Shown here in pieces: positions 35,881 to 47,795 of a stretch of DNA of 64,000 nt. This stretch comes from Dichotomocladium elegans (taxonomy: Eukaryota; Mucoromycota; Mucoromycetes; Mucorales; Lichtheimiaceae). Location of the stretch: contig JAIXMN010000019.1 of NCBI GenBank assembly GCA_025716815.1, forward strand, positions 744,001 through 808,000, read 5' to 3'. The notes beneath the pieces are model-generated. The model did not search any database, was not told where the DNA came from, and worked only from the letters and a program-made list of their open reading frames with translations. Made by a program: the position numbers and the translations under genes. Numbering within the stretch: the first letter of the stretch is position 1; each line of letters starts with the position of its first letter.

Positions 35881-36868
35881 AAAAAGGGCGGGATCGTACC
35901 CATCCGTACCGATAATACTCAGTACGAAAAGAAAAAGGCACTTATCTTCTGTGGATATACTTTACTCTTTGTCTCCGCACATTTGAGCATCTCTTCGTCA
36001 TTTTTTTTTACACAGTACAGTAGTCCATCTGTGAGCAGAGACTTTGGTTTGTTTCTTCGCCTATTGCTGTGATACTGACTGCTGCTGTGGTTGCTTGAAT
36101 GCCGCGGTATCGTGTGTTACTTGTGACGCTGTTGTCATCATCATCGCCCCACGAAGGCCGAACCAGCTCGCAGGCGCAACGTACAGTATGCATTCACATC
36201 TCTTCTGTCGATAGGTACAGTAGTTTGTTGTAGGTCGCCAATTTGGATTTCTTCAAGTGTTCTTGTACAGCGATACACAATGCAGCTTATGCTGTCCCTG
36301 ATATTGATGTACGTATCTGGACGACCCATGGCGCCGATCGTGGAAATGAACTGCCGGATTATTCTTATTATGCAGAAATGGGTGCGAAAATGAAGCAATG
36401 GATTGAACTTTTCATGCCTTTTGAGTTACTCCTTGTCCTCGTCATACGGCAGTTCCTATGTGCAACCTCTTATGGATCCATCGATCGATCGAGGGTGCGG
36501 GATACAGTACTGCTCCGTTTACTTTTGAAATCATAAATTAATAAAATAATTTAATTACTGTAAATAACAATTCACCGTGATGAACATAAACAGTATTCAT
36601 CGAGTAGATTGGAGACACATCACAGATTCGTAGAGGCAGGTTTCTGCGCGATATATACGGATATAAAATCACATCATTTGCTTGGAATCATAATGCTATA
36701 CTGGCTAATTAAGCTTTTGAAGTGAATTAACAAGCATTTCTGATCTCCCATGTTGAGGGGAGCGGACAAGGGAAAGACAGGGCCCGATCGAAGTCCCGCT
36801 GCATTTTGGAAGTAAAAAAAAAAAGTCCATACTTCTTTTCTGTGCGCAAACACACCGACTCTAGACGC
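35881..36868. other. Unresolved region upstream of OXLD1
   Basis: Both strands contain protein-like stretches. Minus 36193-36008 has WGDDDDNSVTSNTRYRG before a GTGTAA donor. Plus 36260-36420 has VRIWTTHGADRGNELPDYSY. No complete gene could be built. The last 300 bp are AT-rich and probably hold the OXLD1 promoter. Confidence 0.3.
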
Positions 36869-37607
36869 ATGCGGCCGCCATTATATCCTTTGCGAACCAT
36901 TCGGCATTTCCATGTCACAAAAACGAACGCACTTACCAGCTACAAACGGATACCCAACTATGACGGGTGGTGGACTTTGATTCTTAAGCAACCCCATTGC
37001 CAGGTACATGAAGGAAAACAGAAAATAAAAAGAAAACCTGACAGATCCCGGAGCGTCCAGGACGCCATCGATACGAGTTCCCAAGAAAATCAACGCAAGC
37101 CTTTACCGATTCCCACAGTAGAGGCTACACTACCGCCGCCGCCACTACCACCGAGTTCACAAAGAGAGGTGGTGTACTTGAACGGTAAGGAAATTGAGTT
37201 ACCACAGAAACCTCCCGCCCCGGATAATTGCTGCATGAGGTAGGAAAGAACAGAATGTACTGAGAGATGGTGACTGATACACACACATCTCTCTTTCGTC
37301 TGACATGGATACGTGCAGTGGTTGTGCTGTATGGTAAGTACACGTCTCTTTCGATGATAAAGGATATGGATCACTGAATATATACGCACGTTCTCCGAAA
37401 AAAAAAAGCGTATGGGATCTTTATAAGGAAGACATGGAAGTGTATCAAGCAAAGAAGGATGCTATCCGTGCGATGTTCAAGCGCGCCAATGTGGAGCTTC
37501 CACCAAGCCTGGCGCCTTCAAATAAGACGGTCATCGAAGAGATGGAGCAGGAAATGGATCCGACCATGAAAGCCTTTTTGGCCATGGAGCGTAAACTCAA
37601 AGGATGA
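36869..37607 (+). CDS. Oxidoreductase-like domain mitochondrial protein (OXLD1-type)
   Basis: Mitochondrial protein of poorly defined role with an OXLD1 oxidoreductase-like domain. Three exons: 36869-37239, 37319-37333, 37409-37607, about 194 aa. The N-terminus MRPPLYPLRTIRHFHVT is basic and free of acidic residues, as in presequences. The hallmark is PPAPDNCCMSGCAVCVWDLY (about 115-135), with its Cys-rich CC-x2-GC-x2-C motif. The middle exon is only 15 nt and encodes part of that motif. The C-terminal helix ends KAFLAMERKLKG. An intron inside exon 1 near 37003 cannot be excluded, but the frame reads through. Assignment rests on the Cys motif. Confidence 0.85.
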
Positions 37608-37622
37608 ACTGTAGAGCATGCC

Positions 37623-37925
37623 TCATTTGTATTTTTCTGTAGATCTTTTCTTTAGATTCAAAAATAAAATTGCGCTAATGAGGGCGGTTAATAATGATAT
37701 GCCGTATGCAAGGTAAAAATAGATGTCGTCATAGCACATACAAAGTATTAAATTTTGCCCACATAGGATAAGTAACAAAAAAAAATTAGTCGGTATCCAA
37801 CGAAGAACATGATGCTTAACTTGCACAGAAGATGCCCACATGTGAGCCAACGCGATAACAAATGACTGAAGGGAGGAACAGCACCAATGAAAGAAGCGAC
37901 CAAGCCGTGCCGGAGAGAGTCTCAT
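37623..37925 (-). CDS. Possible small membrane protein
   Basis: A 100-codon frame that starts at an ATG directly after an in-frame stop and ends 16 bp from the OXLD1 stop (convergent). Two strongly hydrophobic segments are visible (about 43-62 and 70-90), followed by a basic tail NLKKRSTEKYK, which suggests a membrane protein. I recognise no family. A GTTAAG donor inside the frame could mean a different exon structure. Confidence 0.4.
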   Translation of the reverse strand: MRLSPARLGRFFHWCCSSLQSFVIALAHMWASSVQVKHHVLRWIPTNFFLLLILCGQNLILCMCYDDIYFYLAYGISLLTALISAILFLNLKKRSTEKYK

Positions 37926-40750
37926 TCACACTCGAAGCTCGGCTCCTTCTCGTCTCACTGCACTTGCTCGCAGGTCGAGAGATGTATCTCTATATGACCC
38001 GGTTTGTGTAGCATGGGGCACACATACAACAGTGAGGTTAAACCTAACTCTTCAGCGCGTAAGGGGCAAAAGCTATCTGCTTAAGTAAATCCGATTATTT
38101 ATCTTCGAGCATGGTCTTCTCGTTATGATTGGTTTGACGTGATAAAAACTAGCGTGAATCATATCCCTGACAGCCAGTTGAGCCCGGGAGAAGCTGTTCA
38201 TGATGGATCAACAGAAGGTGTTTAAAGAGGGTTCTACAGCCGTTCTGCTCCCTTTTTTTAAAGACACAATGCGATGCTAAACATGCTTTAATCATCACAG
38301 GTGATGATGTATATTTGGTTAAAGATGATACTGTACTACCTGTTGATAGAAACGTAAAAGACACCATCAAAATGCACCACAAGGCTGGATGCATATTAGC
38401 CATATTGCCACACTCCGTGCATATAAACGTACCGAGTTCATTTTCATGGGGGAGTCAGCAAACAACTCGGAGTATGCACTTACAACACATGTTAGCGCAG
38501 TACACTCAAGTCCGAACATGCGACAAGAAAGCGATTAAAGCACCGGCTACACCCGTATTTCCTATTTCAACCGATCAATTTCTACCCAAAAGACCCACCT
38601 TCAGGGCAGTGACGTGTCCCTATTCATCACACCTGCTAACCGGTCAGCTCCATGAATATGCCCTGTTTAGCGGGTGGTGAGTGGTTTACAGAATTCAAGA
38701 GTCAGATGATTTCGCTATACAACCTATATCATGGAGAGGAGGTGATGCAGCTCCTTTGGATACGGGTCTTCTGCTTGATGGGTTTTCAACAGATAAAATA
38801 GCTCACTCTAAACTCAGGCTTAACTTAGAATACTTCTCTGCAACTCTTTCACATCTTCGTCATATACGAACGTCTCAAATCCAAAGCGGACATCGCATCT
38901 TGTTGGGTATTACCTGCCAAAATGCGTGCTTTCGTTAACCAGTTCTGCATTAGTGTCTTTGATCCAGACCATTTGCACGATTAATTGTGCACCGCTAGTT
39001 TTCTTCAGACATATATAGAAAATGGAAAGAAAAAGCAAGCAAGCGTGTTCAAAATCTCTGGCGGCTTTGATCTTCAAGTCTTCTCATGCGCTTTCCCACC
39101 TTTTTGGCTCATTGATAGTCTCTTCGAGGCAAGCGGCTTTCAGCCTTAGACCTTGCCTTCTTAACAAATACATGGAAATTGACCCTGGCGGTAGAGAAAA
39201 ATTAGGGGGTCTTCATAAAGCTCCTGTCAGAACGGACTGTTCAAAAAAGTAAAATATATGGTTTGTATTCACAAAGAGCTCTGGTTGTGATGAGGCTCGA
39301 TATTGTACATACGGTAGCCCATCGCTGGCCCCTTCCCAACATGATCATCGTCATGATGTTAATATTCAGGATTTTGAGCTCGTCCGCTAAGTTGTTTTGT
39401 TATAGACCATTAACGGTACTTCTCCGGTGCATTTCAACTACCGGTTTCTGACCCTTACCCCCGAAAGAAAACGTTTTACTGTTTATAAAATACTAACATA
39501 TGTGCCGCCGCACTATACAAGAGTGGTTCGATAAGAAATAAAATGAGGGCTTTCTTTTCTTCTCGATCCATTGTGATGCTTATAGAAAGCTAGTCCTACT
39601 TTTCTCTATCTGAACAGACAAGTGTGTGGCACAAGGAGATTAGGATATGATGTCATCCAGAAGCGAAGAAATCGTGCGACGGAGGCAGTAAGCAACGATG
39701 GTCCGTGATGGCATTGACAGGTTACACACTCTTGCAATACTTGGATCTTTTCTGTTGCACCCAAAGACTGAAAAATTCGTTGGTCAGCGACCTGCGCACA
39801 CGGACTCGCCTCTCATCTGGTCACATCAAAACTGGATGCAAGGATGGAATAATATTGAAGGCAGTCCTTGTGGTCAAGACCGGCTGCCGTGTTTTTGATG
39901 ATGCATTCTCCACGGTGCCGCCGCTGCAAGGACATGAGTGCCAATCCCTCCCTCCCCCCCCCCAATATTTAGTTGATTTCGGGCTCCTAATTTTTGCCAC
40001 CTTCCATAACTTTTTTTGGAATGCGTGGCTACTTACTGTCTCGATCAACCGTTCCGTGGCCGGCGGTGTGGGGACCACGAGTATTTAGGAAGAAAATATA
40101 CCGGACTCAACATATTACCATGGTATAGGGAGGGTGGCACGTTGAGAAGTAGACATACGCATTCATGCAACAGCATCAACCGTTGATTTAGACTCCCGAT
40201 GCCTTTTTGTTGACTATCTCGGGCTTATACACAAATCAGGAGGTTCAATAAGAATGACGGGTTGCAGTAAAAGGATTCCGTATACTTTCATGGCTACAAC
40301 CAATCAAAAAAAGAAAACCGCACAATATCGTTTTAACTCGATATACATATTTTATTTTGCTACGTAGTGAGAAGAGCATGAGAAAGATGCTGTCGTTGTT
40401 TCCATTGAAAACGCGCTACCCTTTATCTAAAACGAACCAATGAAAGACTTCTGTTTTTTTTTCTCATTCCATCCTGTCTTCTTTCAAACAACCGCATCAA
40501 TATCAGCAGTATGATAACGACAGCTCCATCAAGGTCTCTCAATCGAACAGACAGTGTGCGTGGGAAAAGGGCGTGTCGAGCAAGCTTTCATGCCGACTTG
40601 TGCTGTTGCATTAAGCCGACTTTACCCTTTTTGTATCTGCTTTCCGCGACTGACGGCGGGAGAATATTCAGAAAGAAATTTTTTTCCTTTTCGTTTTCCC
40701 ACCATCTCTTTCGGTTTTCAAGGCGCTGGTCGGCCGGATACCGCCCACCG
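37926..40750. other. Repeat-rich, gene-poor region with eroded reading frames
   Basis: Several medium ORFs (plus 38315-38680 and 38681-38938, separated by a single TGA; plus 39705-40088) read like damaged coding DNA, for example GDDVYLVKDDTVLPVDRN. None shows a family motif I can name. Decayed mobile DNA is the likeliest explanation, given the tandem array and Tc1/mariner relic that follow. Confidence 0.35.
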
Positions 40751-40764
40751 ATCCAAGTACTGCT

Positions 40765-41265
40765 TCCAAAGAAACTAACAGTTGCTGAGGTATCAGTTGG
40801 GGATCGAGGCCCGGATCTCCTTCTGAGCGCCAAGGTGTTGCTCCTGAAAGAAATTAAATAGTCGCTGAGGCATCGGTTGTTGGCGAACCCGAGGGATAGA
40901 TGCTTACGAGCTGCAAGGTGCTTGTTTCATTCGAAACTATCAGCCATCTGATGGGGGACCGAGGGGTTTGGATCCTTACGAGCTGCAAGGTTGTTTGTTT
41001 CATTCGAAACTTTCAGACATAGGAGAGGATCAAAAGATCTGGATCCTCCCCTAAGCAGCATGGTGTTTGTTTCATTCGAAACTGTCAGCCATCAAAGATG
41101 GGGGACCGAGGGCTGGACCCTTACAAGCAGCAAATGTGTTCGTTTCTTTTTGAAACTGTCAGGCATCGGAGAGAGGGAGAGGGCGATGGGCTGGCTCCTT
41201 AACCCGAAGCAGCAACGCATTTGTTTCTTTTCGAAGCTGTCAGGCATCGGGGGGAGGTCCAACTG
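40765..41265 (+). repeat. Degenerate tandem repeat array, period about 72-80 bp
   Basis: Six or so diverged units. Each carries a GTTTGTTTCATTCGAAACT-like core, then TCAGGCATC and a GGGACCGAGGG-TGGATCCTTAC-AGC block. Cores are near 40842 (weak), 40921, 40993, 41067, 41140 and 41221. The first units are more diverged (GAAAGAAATTAAATAGTCGC). TTCGAA at the centre is palindromic. No coding function is evident. Confidence 0.8.
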
Positions 41266-41811
41266 GCCGGCAAAGAAGGCAGGATCGACGGTCGGGCTGT
41301 ACGGTGTAGAGTAGATAGATCCTTTATGTAGCCTGAGACAAGATCAAGAAGTACCTGTCCAAATGATCAGATGTACGTGATCCTCTGTGCTTACCGCATC
41401 CCGCAGACGGTGATACATCTTGGTAGGATACCTCAATGAGGGACTAGGGTACACCCCCGCACCAGGACCGGGTGGGCTCGAAGGAGACCAAGATAAATGC
41501 GGATATCTTGTCTCTAGAGCGGAGGCACATGGCGGTCGACCTCCTCGTGGTTGCCTCTGGAAACAGAGCCTCCATGGCTCTGGCCAACTGGACTGCCGAT
41601 TTGTATAGTAATAGTATCCATAACGCAATAAAAAAACATCGTATCTCGTTAAGGCTCTTAATTTTTCAGATCTTGCTCCCGTGGAATAATGAGCAATGTC
41701 TTTGACGGTCATTGTGCATGTGTATGTTTTTGACATGGCCATGGAGTATGCAGAACGCAAAAGGTCGCGAAACATCATACATCAAAACGTAATCTTGCAC
41801 ATCCCTTCCTG
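41266..41811. other. Region between tandem array and transposon relic
   Basis: Open frames on both strands (plus 41472-41705, minus 41778-41344) without family motifs. The plus frame RRHMAVDLLVVASGNRASM is protein-like. Probably eroded repeat DNA. Confidence 0.25.
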
Positions 41812-42500
41812 TCATTGAAGACAAACAGCATAATAAGCATCAGTTTTCTCTTCACTGCGCCTTCCCCCAATTTCGAGTGACTCATGTATAGCTACAGCGT
41901 GATGCCGAAGCAGTTGCACCATCAGCTGCTCTAGAATAATGGATGGATTCTCATTAACGCCTTCTAAAATAACGCTCTTATCCCCTTCATTGAGAATACG
42001 CGAGCCATCCCTCGCGTTAGATTTCTTAAAGATGCTGTCAGGGTCCTTCGCGTACTGTAATGCCCATCGTTGGGCTGAATGAGCATGGATTTCTAGCAGC
42101 TGATGCACTCAAGGCCCTCTCAAACATCCGTTTGAAAAATCTGACCTTGTCTTGGTCCGTGTACGCTGTGTAACTGCGTTTGGTCCCCGCTTCTTTCATC
42201 CGAATGTCTGGATCCTTTCGTTTGGGAATGTGTGTGGTAGTAAGATCAGAGTTATCTCTGCAAGATAGGCTCCGCAAATATTCAGTGCGAGAACAAACGG
42301 ATTGCATAGAGTACATTTCTTCATCAACGACATGATTTTGGCCATTTTCGTAGAAAAATAGGTTGCTCATTTTAGAGTGTAAAGGGGTATAAAAGAGAAA
42401 GAGTCAAAAGGAAGGGATGGAAGCGACATCTCTCCGTGGATGCGACTTCAGAACTGGCGGGGGTGCGGCTTTGATTTTGGAAAATAGTGTATGTCTAATT
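41812..42500 (-). mobile_element. Decayed Tc1/mariner-type transposon fragment, copy B
   Basis: Minus-strand copy of the element seen at 18.96 and 53.5 kb. It reads MSNLFFYENGQNHVVDEEM, then HIPKRKDPDIRMKEAGTKRS, YTAYTDQDKVRFFKRMFERA and ARNPCSFSPTMGITV. After a frameshift it continues YAKDPDSIFKKSNARDGSRI and GVNENPSIILEQLMVQLL. It stops before the DDE catalytic half. HTH-like and linker regions only, so it cannot encode an active transposase. Confidence 0.75.
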
Positions 42501-42582
42501 GATACGTTGGAAGCCTTTGATATAATACTCTACCTGACACCCATGCCCATACAAAGGAGAAGATAATAACGGTGTACTTTAT

Positions 42583-44871
42583 TTATGACCACACATCCTC
42601 CTGGTACCGTCCAGTGCTGCGTAACCGCTTGATATATTCCTGGGCCTCTTGCTCGGATTTGTTGCCGTACTTTATCGCAAATCCAATGAACGTCTGTTGG
42701 ACATCTCGAGCCATGTTCTTTGCATCGCCACACACATATATGGTGGCATGCTTCTCCATAAGTCCCCAGATTTCCTCGCCGACCTCGGCGAGACGGTGCT
42801 GGACATAAACCTTACGCGCCGTCTCGCGCGAGAAGGCAGTGATGATGCGCGAAGGGGCTCCTAGGGTTTCGAATAGCTCGGGCCATTCATCCTTATATAG
42901 AAAGTCCTGCTTCGGGTGGCGGCAGCCAAAGAACAGCAGGGTCGGGCCGACTTCCTTGCCCTCACGCTTTAGTTGGGCGCGTTCGTGGACAAAACCTCGG
43001 AAGGGGGCAACGCCTGTTCCTGGACCGACCATGATGACCGGAAGGGAAGCGTTTCGGGAGAGCTTGAACTGCGAGTGCCGAATATGGACAGGAATCTTGG
43101 TCTGCGCAAACATGTTGCGCGGGCCAGCAAGGTCATAGTCTGGACCCTTGTCGACAATGACGAGCGATTGGTCTAGTTCGTGTTTAGCGAGATGAAGTCG
43201 CCAGAGGTAATTGGTATTGACACCATAAACGGTTCGGTGAGGAGTGGGTTGGTAGGCGAGCGTGACGGCTGTGACGGAAACAGAGGTCGGATGGGTCCGC
43301 GATGAAGATGAGATGGAGTAATACCGTGGCTGGAGACGTGACAAGCTCTCGACAATCAGGTCAAATGGAACAGACGAGAAGAAGCCTTCTATCGTGGTAC
43401 CCTCGTCATCCTGGCAAAGTTCAAGTACCTCTCCAAGGTTACGAACAGCTTCCGAAACTTCAATGCGATAGGCATCCTTGTCGGTGGCCAATCGTCGTAA
43501 CGCTGCTTCGGATGTAGGCGATGGTGCAAATTCGATAAGGGACATAAGAGTTTGGCGCGACACAGGAGCGCAGATATCTAGATAATGGCGGAAGATGGCC
43601 CGATAGGTCGTGGGGCTTGGAAATGGATGCTTTTTGACTGCAGCGGTATCAACGGCTTCGACAGAAATAATATCATCCAGCTTCTCAGCTAATCCAAGGA
43701 TAGATGCGAGACGGAAGACTTCTACTTCATTGTTTGTCGGCCAGATTGCAATATGATCACCTGTCTGGTAAGAGAGTCCCCTGGCGCCACTAATATCGAT
43801 CTCCAGATGGAGGCAGTGTCGGTCTGTGTCAGTAAAAAGATCACGGCTGGTTACAGGCGCTGCATAGGGATTTTTTGCACCATGCTGCATAGACTTTTGT
43901 CTGTTCAATTTGAACCATTGAGCCTCAAGGACATCAATCAACCCCCTCCGCCTTCTTGATACTCACGACCACTCGACCAGTTCTCCATGATACACCTTGT
44001 CGGTCTCGTAGTCTGGTTGCGGTGTGACCTTGAATGCCGGGACTCTTGGTCCGCTCGGACTCATATTTTCATCGACTCCTAAGGCCTCACAAAATTTGGG
44101 CCACATCTCTTCCTGCCAGGCCAAGAAATCCTCCTCCAATGAACCATCGTCATCACCTTCACCACGCTCACCCACCCGAGTCGCACCAAGGTCCGAGAGC
44201 CGCTGGTCAAGAATCCGTCCCACCGCATTGTAGTGCTCATATGTCTTATTCCCGAGGCCGAAGATGATATATCTCAAGTTCTTAAGGGGCATATCGGAGC
44301 TGGTCTGCGAGAATTCGGGTGACTCATCTGTGATTTGTTCCCAAAATTCCGCTGCGTTGTCGGTAGGCTCGCCCTCACCGTATGTGGCCATGATAAACAC
44401 CGCAAGCTTGTCGGCCGGGAGAGCGTCGAGATTCTGCATATCGTACTGCTCAATGTCTGCCGTCATGCACTCGACGTTGTATCGCTTATTGCACTCCTTG
44501 GCAAGACGAGATGCATAATCTTCCGCAGTGCCGGTCTGTGACCCAAAGAAAAAAATCACGCGTCGTCCCTTATATTCATATTATAATTTAAGCAAGGCGC
44601 CCGGTAGCACGAGGGTGATACACATATTTGTTCAAGTCACCTTCTGCTCCATGACTTTTACAAAGTTGCGCTCGGCTTTGGATCCCTCAGGACCTGCTAT
44701 GGAGCGGTTGCCAGATCCTTGTTTATGGTCAGACAGAGGAAACCCTGGCGTTGACCGCTGAGCTTTCCTGGACAACCATAGGAAGGCTCCGATACTGATG
44801 GTGCCTAGCAAGAGGATATCCAGGCCGTGGGTAAGTAAGAAATTGGTAGCAGGCTGCCTGGAGGTGGTCAT
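42583..44871 (-). CDS. NADPH-cytochrome P450 reductase
   Basis: Transfers electrons from NADPH via FAD and FMN to microsomal cytochromes P450. Minus-strand exons: 44871-44641, 44568-43967, 43900-42583, about 716 aa, the usual size. A membrane anchor lies at residues 14-33 (LDILLLGTISIGAFLWLSRK). The FMN domain begins IFFFGSQTGTAEDYA, then MATYGEGEPTDNA and FGLGNKTYEHYN. The FAD/NADPH part has LQPRYYSISSSS, GVAPFRGFVHERA, LLFFGCRHPKQDFLYKDEW, IYVCGDAKNMARDV and the C-terminal aromatic in EDVWS. The phase-2 intron at 43966-43901 is the only one fitting all stops. The frame is open to an upstream ATG at 45003, but 44871 gives the normal anchor. Confidence 0.94.
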
Positions 44872-45471
44872 CCCGACAAACAGTATAAAGGAAAGAAGAA
44901 AGAAAGAAGGGAGTTGGGGTGAGGGGTGCGGGGGAAGACAAGTTAAAAATATTACACAGACAGACAGCCACGTAATGCCAGATGCATGCATCCATATGCA
45001 CACAGGGTGAAAATGGGCATGCGTCTGAACCCTATGCGCTGCATATCGAGCTGCCTCAGGCTGACAACAATGTCATCCCCAACAGAATGAAAACCATCAC
45101 ATGGACGGATCGTCCCCGCAGCAGCAAGTGGAAATCATGATAGTTTTGTGGGGGAAGGAATCGGCCCAATTTCTTATTTAATGCTAAAACGAATGACATA
45201 ACGCCTTTTTGTACTCCTCTGTCCGTAAAGAAGCGTGGCACTTTCACTCCACGATCTGCGGCGGTTGTATAACCATTTTTCATCTCCTTGGTCAAGGCTT
45301 ATGTTTCGACCGATCGATGACAGCCCTGATCATGTAGAAAATATCATACCGAACATGGGCCATTTATCATCCAGTTCCTGCGCTAAAACCGTAAGAGGAA
45401 GCAATCACACTCCGCCTTTTATCGTTTCTTCTCTTTCTTCCATCGGGCCCTGGCCTCTTTGCATTTTTTGA
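44872..45471. other. Divergent promoter region, P450 reductase and GT34
   Basis: 600 bp shared between divergent genes. Pyrimidine/purine-rich tracts flank the reductase start, and a CT-rich leader precedes the GT34 start. No distinct motif was recognised. Confidence 0.4.
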
Positions 45472-47639
45472 ATGCCTTCGGATCTCCCACAATACAAGAT
45501 GGATGCAGGCCGGCGACCCTCTCCGCCTTCACGTCCAAGCAAACACATTATAATCGGCCTTACTTTGATTGCAATCCTGTTATTGCTCTTTCTGAATGCA
45601 AATGTCGACTCATCCCAGCGCCTTGTGAGCATGGATGACAGCAAGGTCGCAGCCCCGGCCCCAACCGCACCTTCGACACTTCCAAGTTTTATAGACACCA
45701 ATAGAGTCAGCGAAGAAGAGGAGCTGGTGATTGAAAACGACGTACAGCCAAATACATCGGGTTTAGATAAAGACGGATCGACGCCAAAGCAACAACCGCC
45801 GAATGCAGCATCCCCTCACTCGGATAACCACCGCAAATTGCCTCACCCTCTCAGCGAAGTCGGTCCCGACTCGAACCAGATCATTAACGAGTCTGGACAC
45901 TATAGCTACATTGTCGTGATCGCCTCCCCTGCAGATCAAATGGCACGACGCCGGCTGATCCGCGAAAAATACTTTGGCCTCCGAAATAACATCTTGCCAT
46001 GCATGCACTATAATACTGATATTATGTACAAGTTCTGGATCTATGGTCCGCAGATTCCCTCCAACACGGCGGCCAGACGTCGTTATGAGGCGGAGAAGAT
46101 GGAATGGAATGATCTGGAGGAAATGGAGCCCAATGTGCTCTTTGAGCAGATCGACATTCTAAAATGGGTAAGGGGCAACTAGAACACTTGTTTGGGTAGT
46201 TTCCGATTAGCTCATATATCCTCCTGGCACAGGCCGAAACTTCGTTAGCCGAGCAAGGCATCACATACGATTATTTGATTGTCCAAGACATCCACACGTT
46301 TATCCAGCTCTCGACGATCAAGGAAGAACTCGACAGCGGGGTGATTTCAGAAAGCACCAACTCTCCTGTCACATTGAATACCGAAGCACCTACTAACCTG
46401 GTCTGGGGTATCTTCAGTGGCGGCGAACGCGACAAGCATGCCTTTGTGATCGGTTCTGCTGCGGTCCGGCTGGCCCTCCAAAAGCAAAGCGACATTGAGA
46501 AGCACGGTCAAAAGCCGCATGGAAGCGAGCATCTCCTGACGAACATGTACAAGTACTACGAATCTATTGCAGGACTAGTGGAAGATGAAGTGGATGCAAC
46601 ATTGGATCCTGAGGCGGCAGCTGAGGTACAAGAACAGGTCCTTCCTGTCTTTGTGCGCGAGGACGGTCCTGAGGATGCGCATCGGTTCATACGTTGGGAA
46701 AACAACATCGAATCGGTCCATGCAGAAGATATCGTGGTCACTCATGTCTACCAAGATGATGAATTCGCTGAGCTTTCCTATTGGACGTTCCTCAAACCGT
46801 CTGTGGTGTGCTTCACCCAGCGCTCAGCATCGCTGTCCGAGCAACTGCCTGTTGTTGAAGCTCTTGACGATGACGAGGATATTGAAGAGGAACTCGTCAG
46901 CAACTCGAACGATTTGGCATTGAACACAACGCTTGTGACATCTTCCGGGAAGCCGGCCATTGCGCTCATGACTTCGTCATACATTTACGATGATAACTGC
47001 ATGGAGCCCTCAGCCACGCTTGCAGCGATGAATAAGCGCAAGTACGCTCTTCGCCACGGACATAGCTTTGTAGCCCGATCGGCTGAGTTTGCGCAGCAGC
47101 GGGGCCGCAAGACGGTTTGGGGCAAAATGGATGCCGTCGAGAAGGTGCTGCCCAAGTACGACTGGATCTTTTGGATGGACATGGATGCAGTCATCATGAA
47201 CCAGGAACATTCGCTCTTTGAGCTTCTTGACGATCTGAAGCAACGCTACGACGGTGAATTCGAGGGAATCGACCTCATTGCTGCCAAACCTCGCGGAGAT
47301 CCAATGTTGAATGCGGGTGTTTTCTTTTTGCGTTATTCGCCGTGGAGCATGCAGTTCCTGCGTGATGTCCAGGGTGTAGTGGAATGGTACAACAAGGGGC
47401 CATCATATGAACAGGGCGCGATGTGGCAGATGATGCAGCTCGAGGAGAACCGACCCCATATTTTCTTACTGGAGAATGATGACCATACTTTCAACACATT
47501 CCCCAAACGATACCAACCCGGCGATTTTATTGTTCATTTTGCTCCGGACAAGTGCCCCAATGAACTCACGCTTCAGGGACTCAAGGCGGCGGAGCGGATT
47601 GAGCGAGGCGAGCGTATCACGCAACTTGACTTGCTGTAA
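45472..47639 (+). CDS. Type II Golgi glycosyltransferase with GT34 domain (MNN10/GMA12 family)
   Basis: Golgi mannosyl- or galactosyltransferase. Two exons, 45472-46167 and 46233-47639, about 700 aa, more than twice the length of a simple GT34 enzyme. A transmembrane anchor lies at residues 25-43 (HIIIGLTLIAILLLLFLNAN), followed by a disordered stem. Residues about 145-390 resemble a GT31-like fold (MARRRLIREKYF, YDYLIVQDIHTFIQL, DKHAFVIGSAAVRL). The C-terminal GT34 domain (about 480-690) has KYALRHGHSF, KVLPKYDWIFWMDMDAVIMN with the DxD metal site near 545, LNAGVFFLRYSPW and FIVHFAPDKCPNE. An alternative start is at 45499. AATAAA overlaps the stop. Donor and acceptor sugars unknown. Confidence 0.88.
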
Positions 47640-47795
47640 ATAAAGAAACCATATCTGCTTGATGGATTACTAGGCTGGCCTTGTGCATAGTGAATGTGGG
47701 CTGAAAGTGTGTGTGTGTGTGGCGCGGTCAAAACAGCTATTTATTGTTGTTTTTCGCTTTTTCCTTTGCTCCTTCTTTATTTCCTCGAAAGCTTC

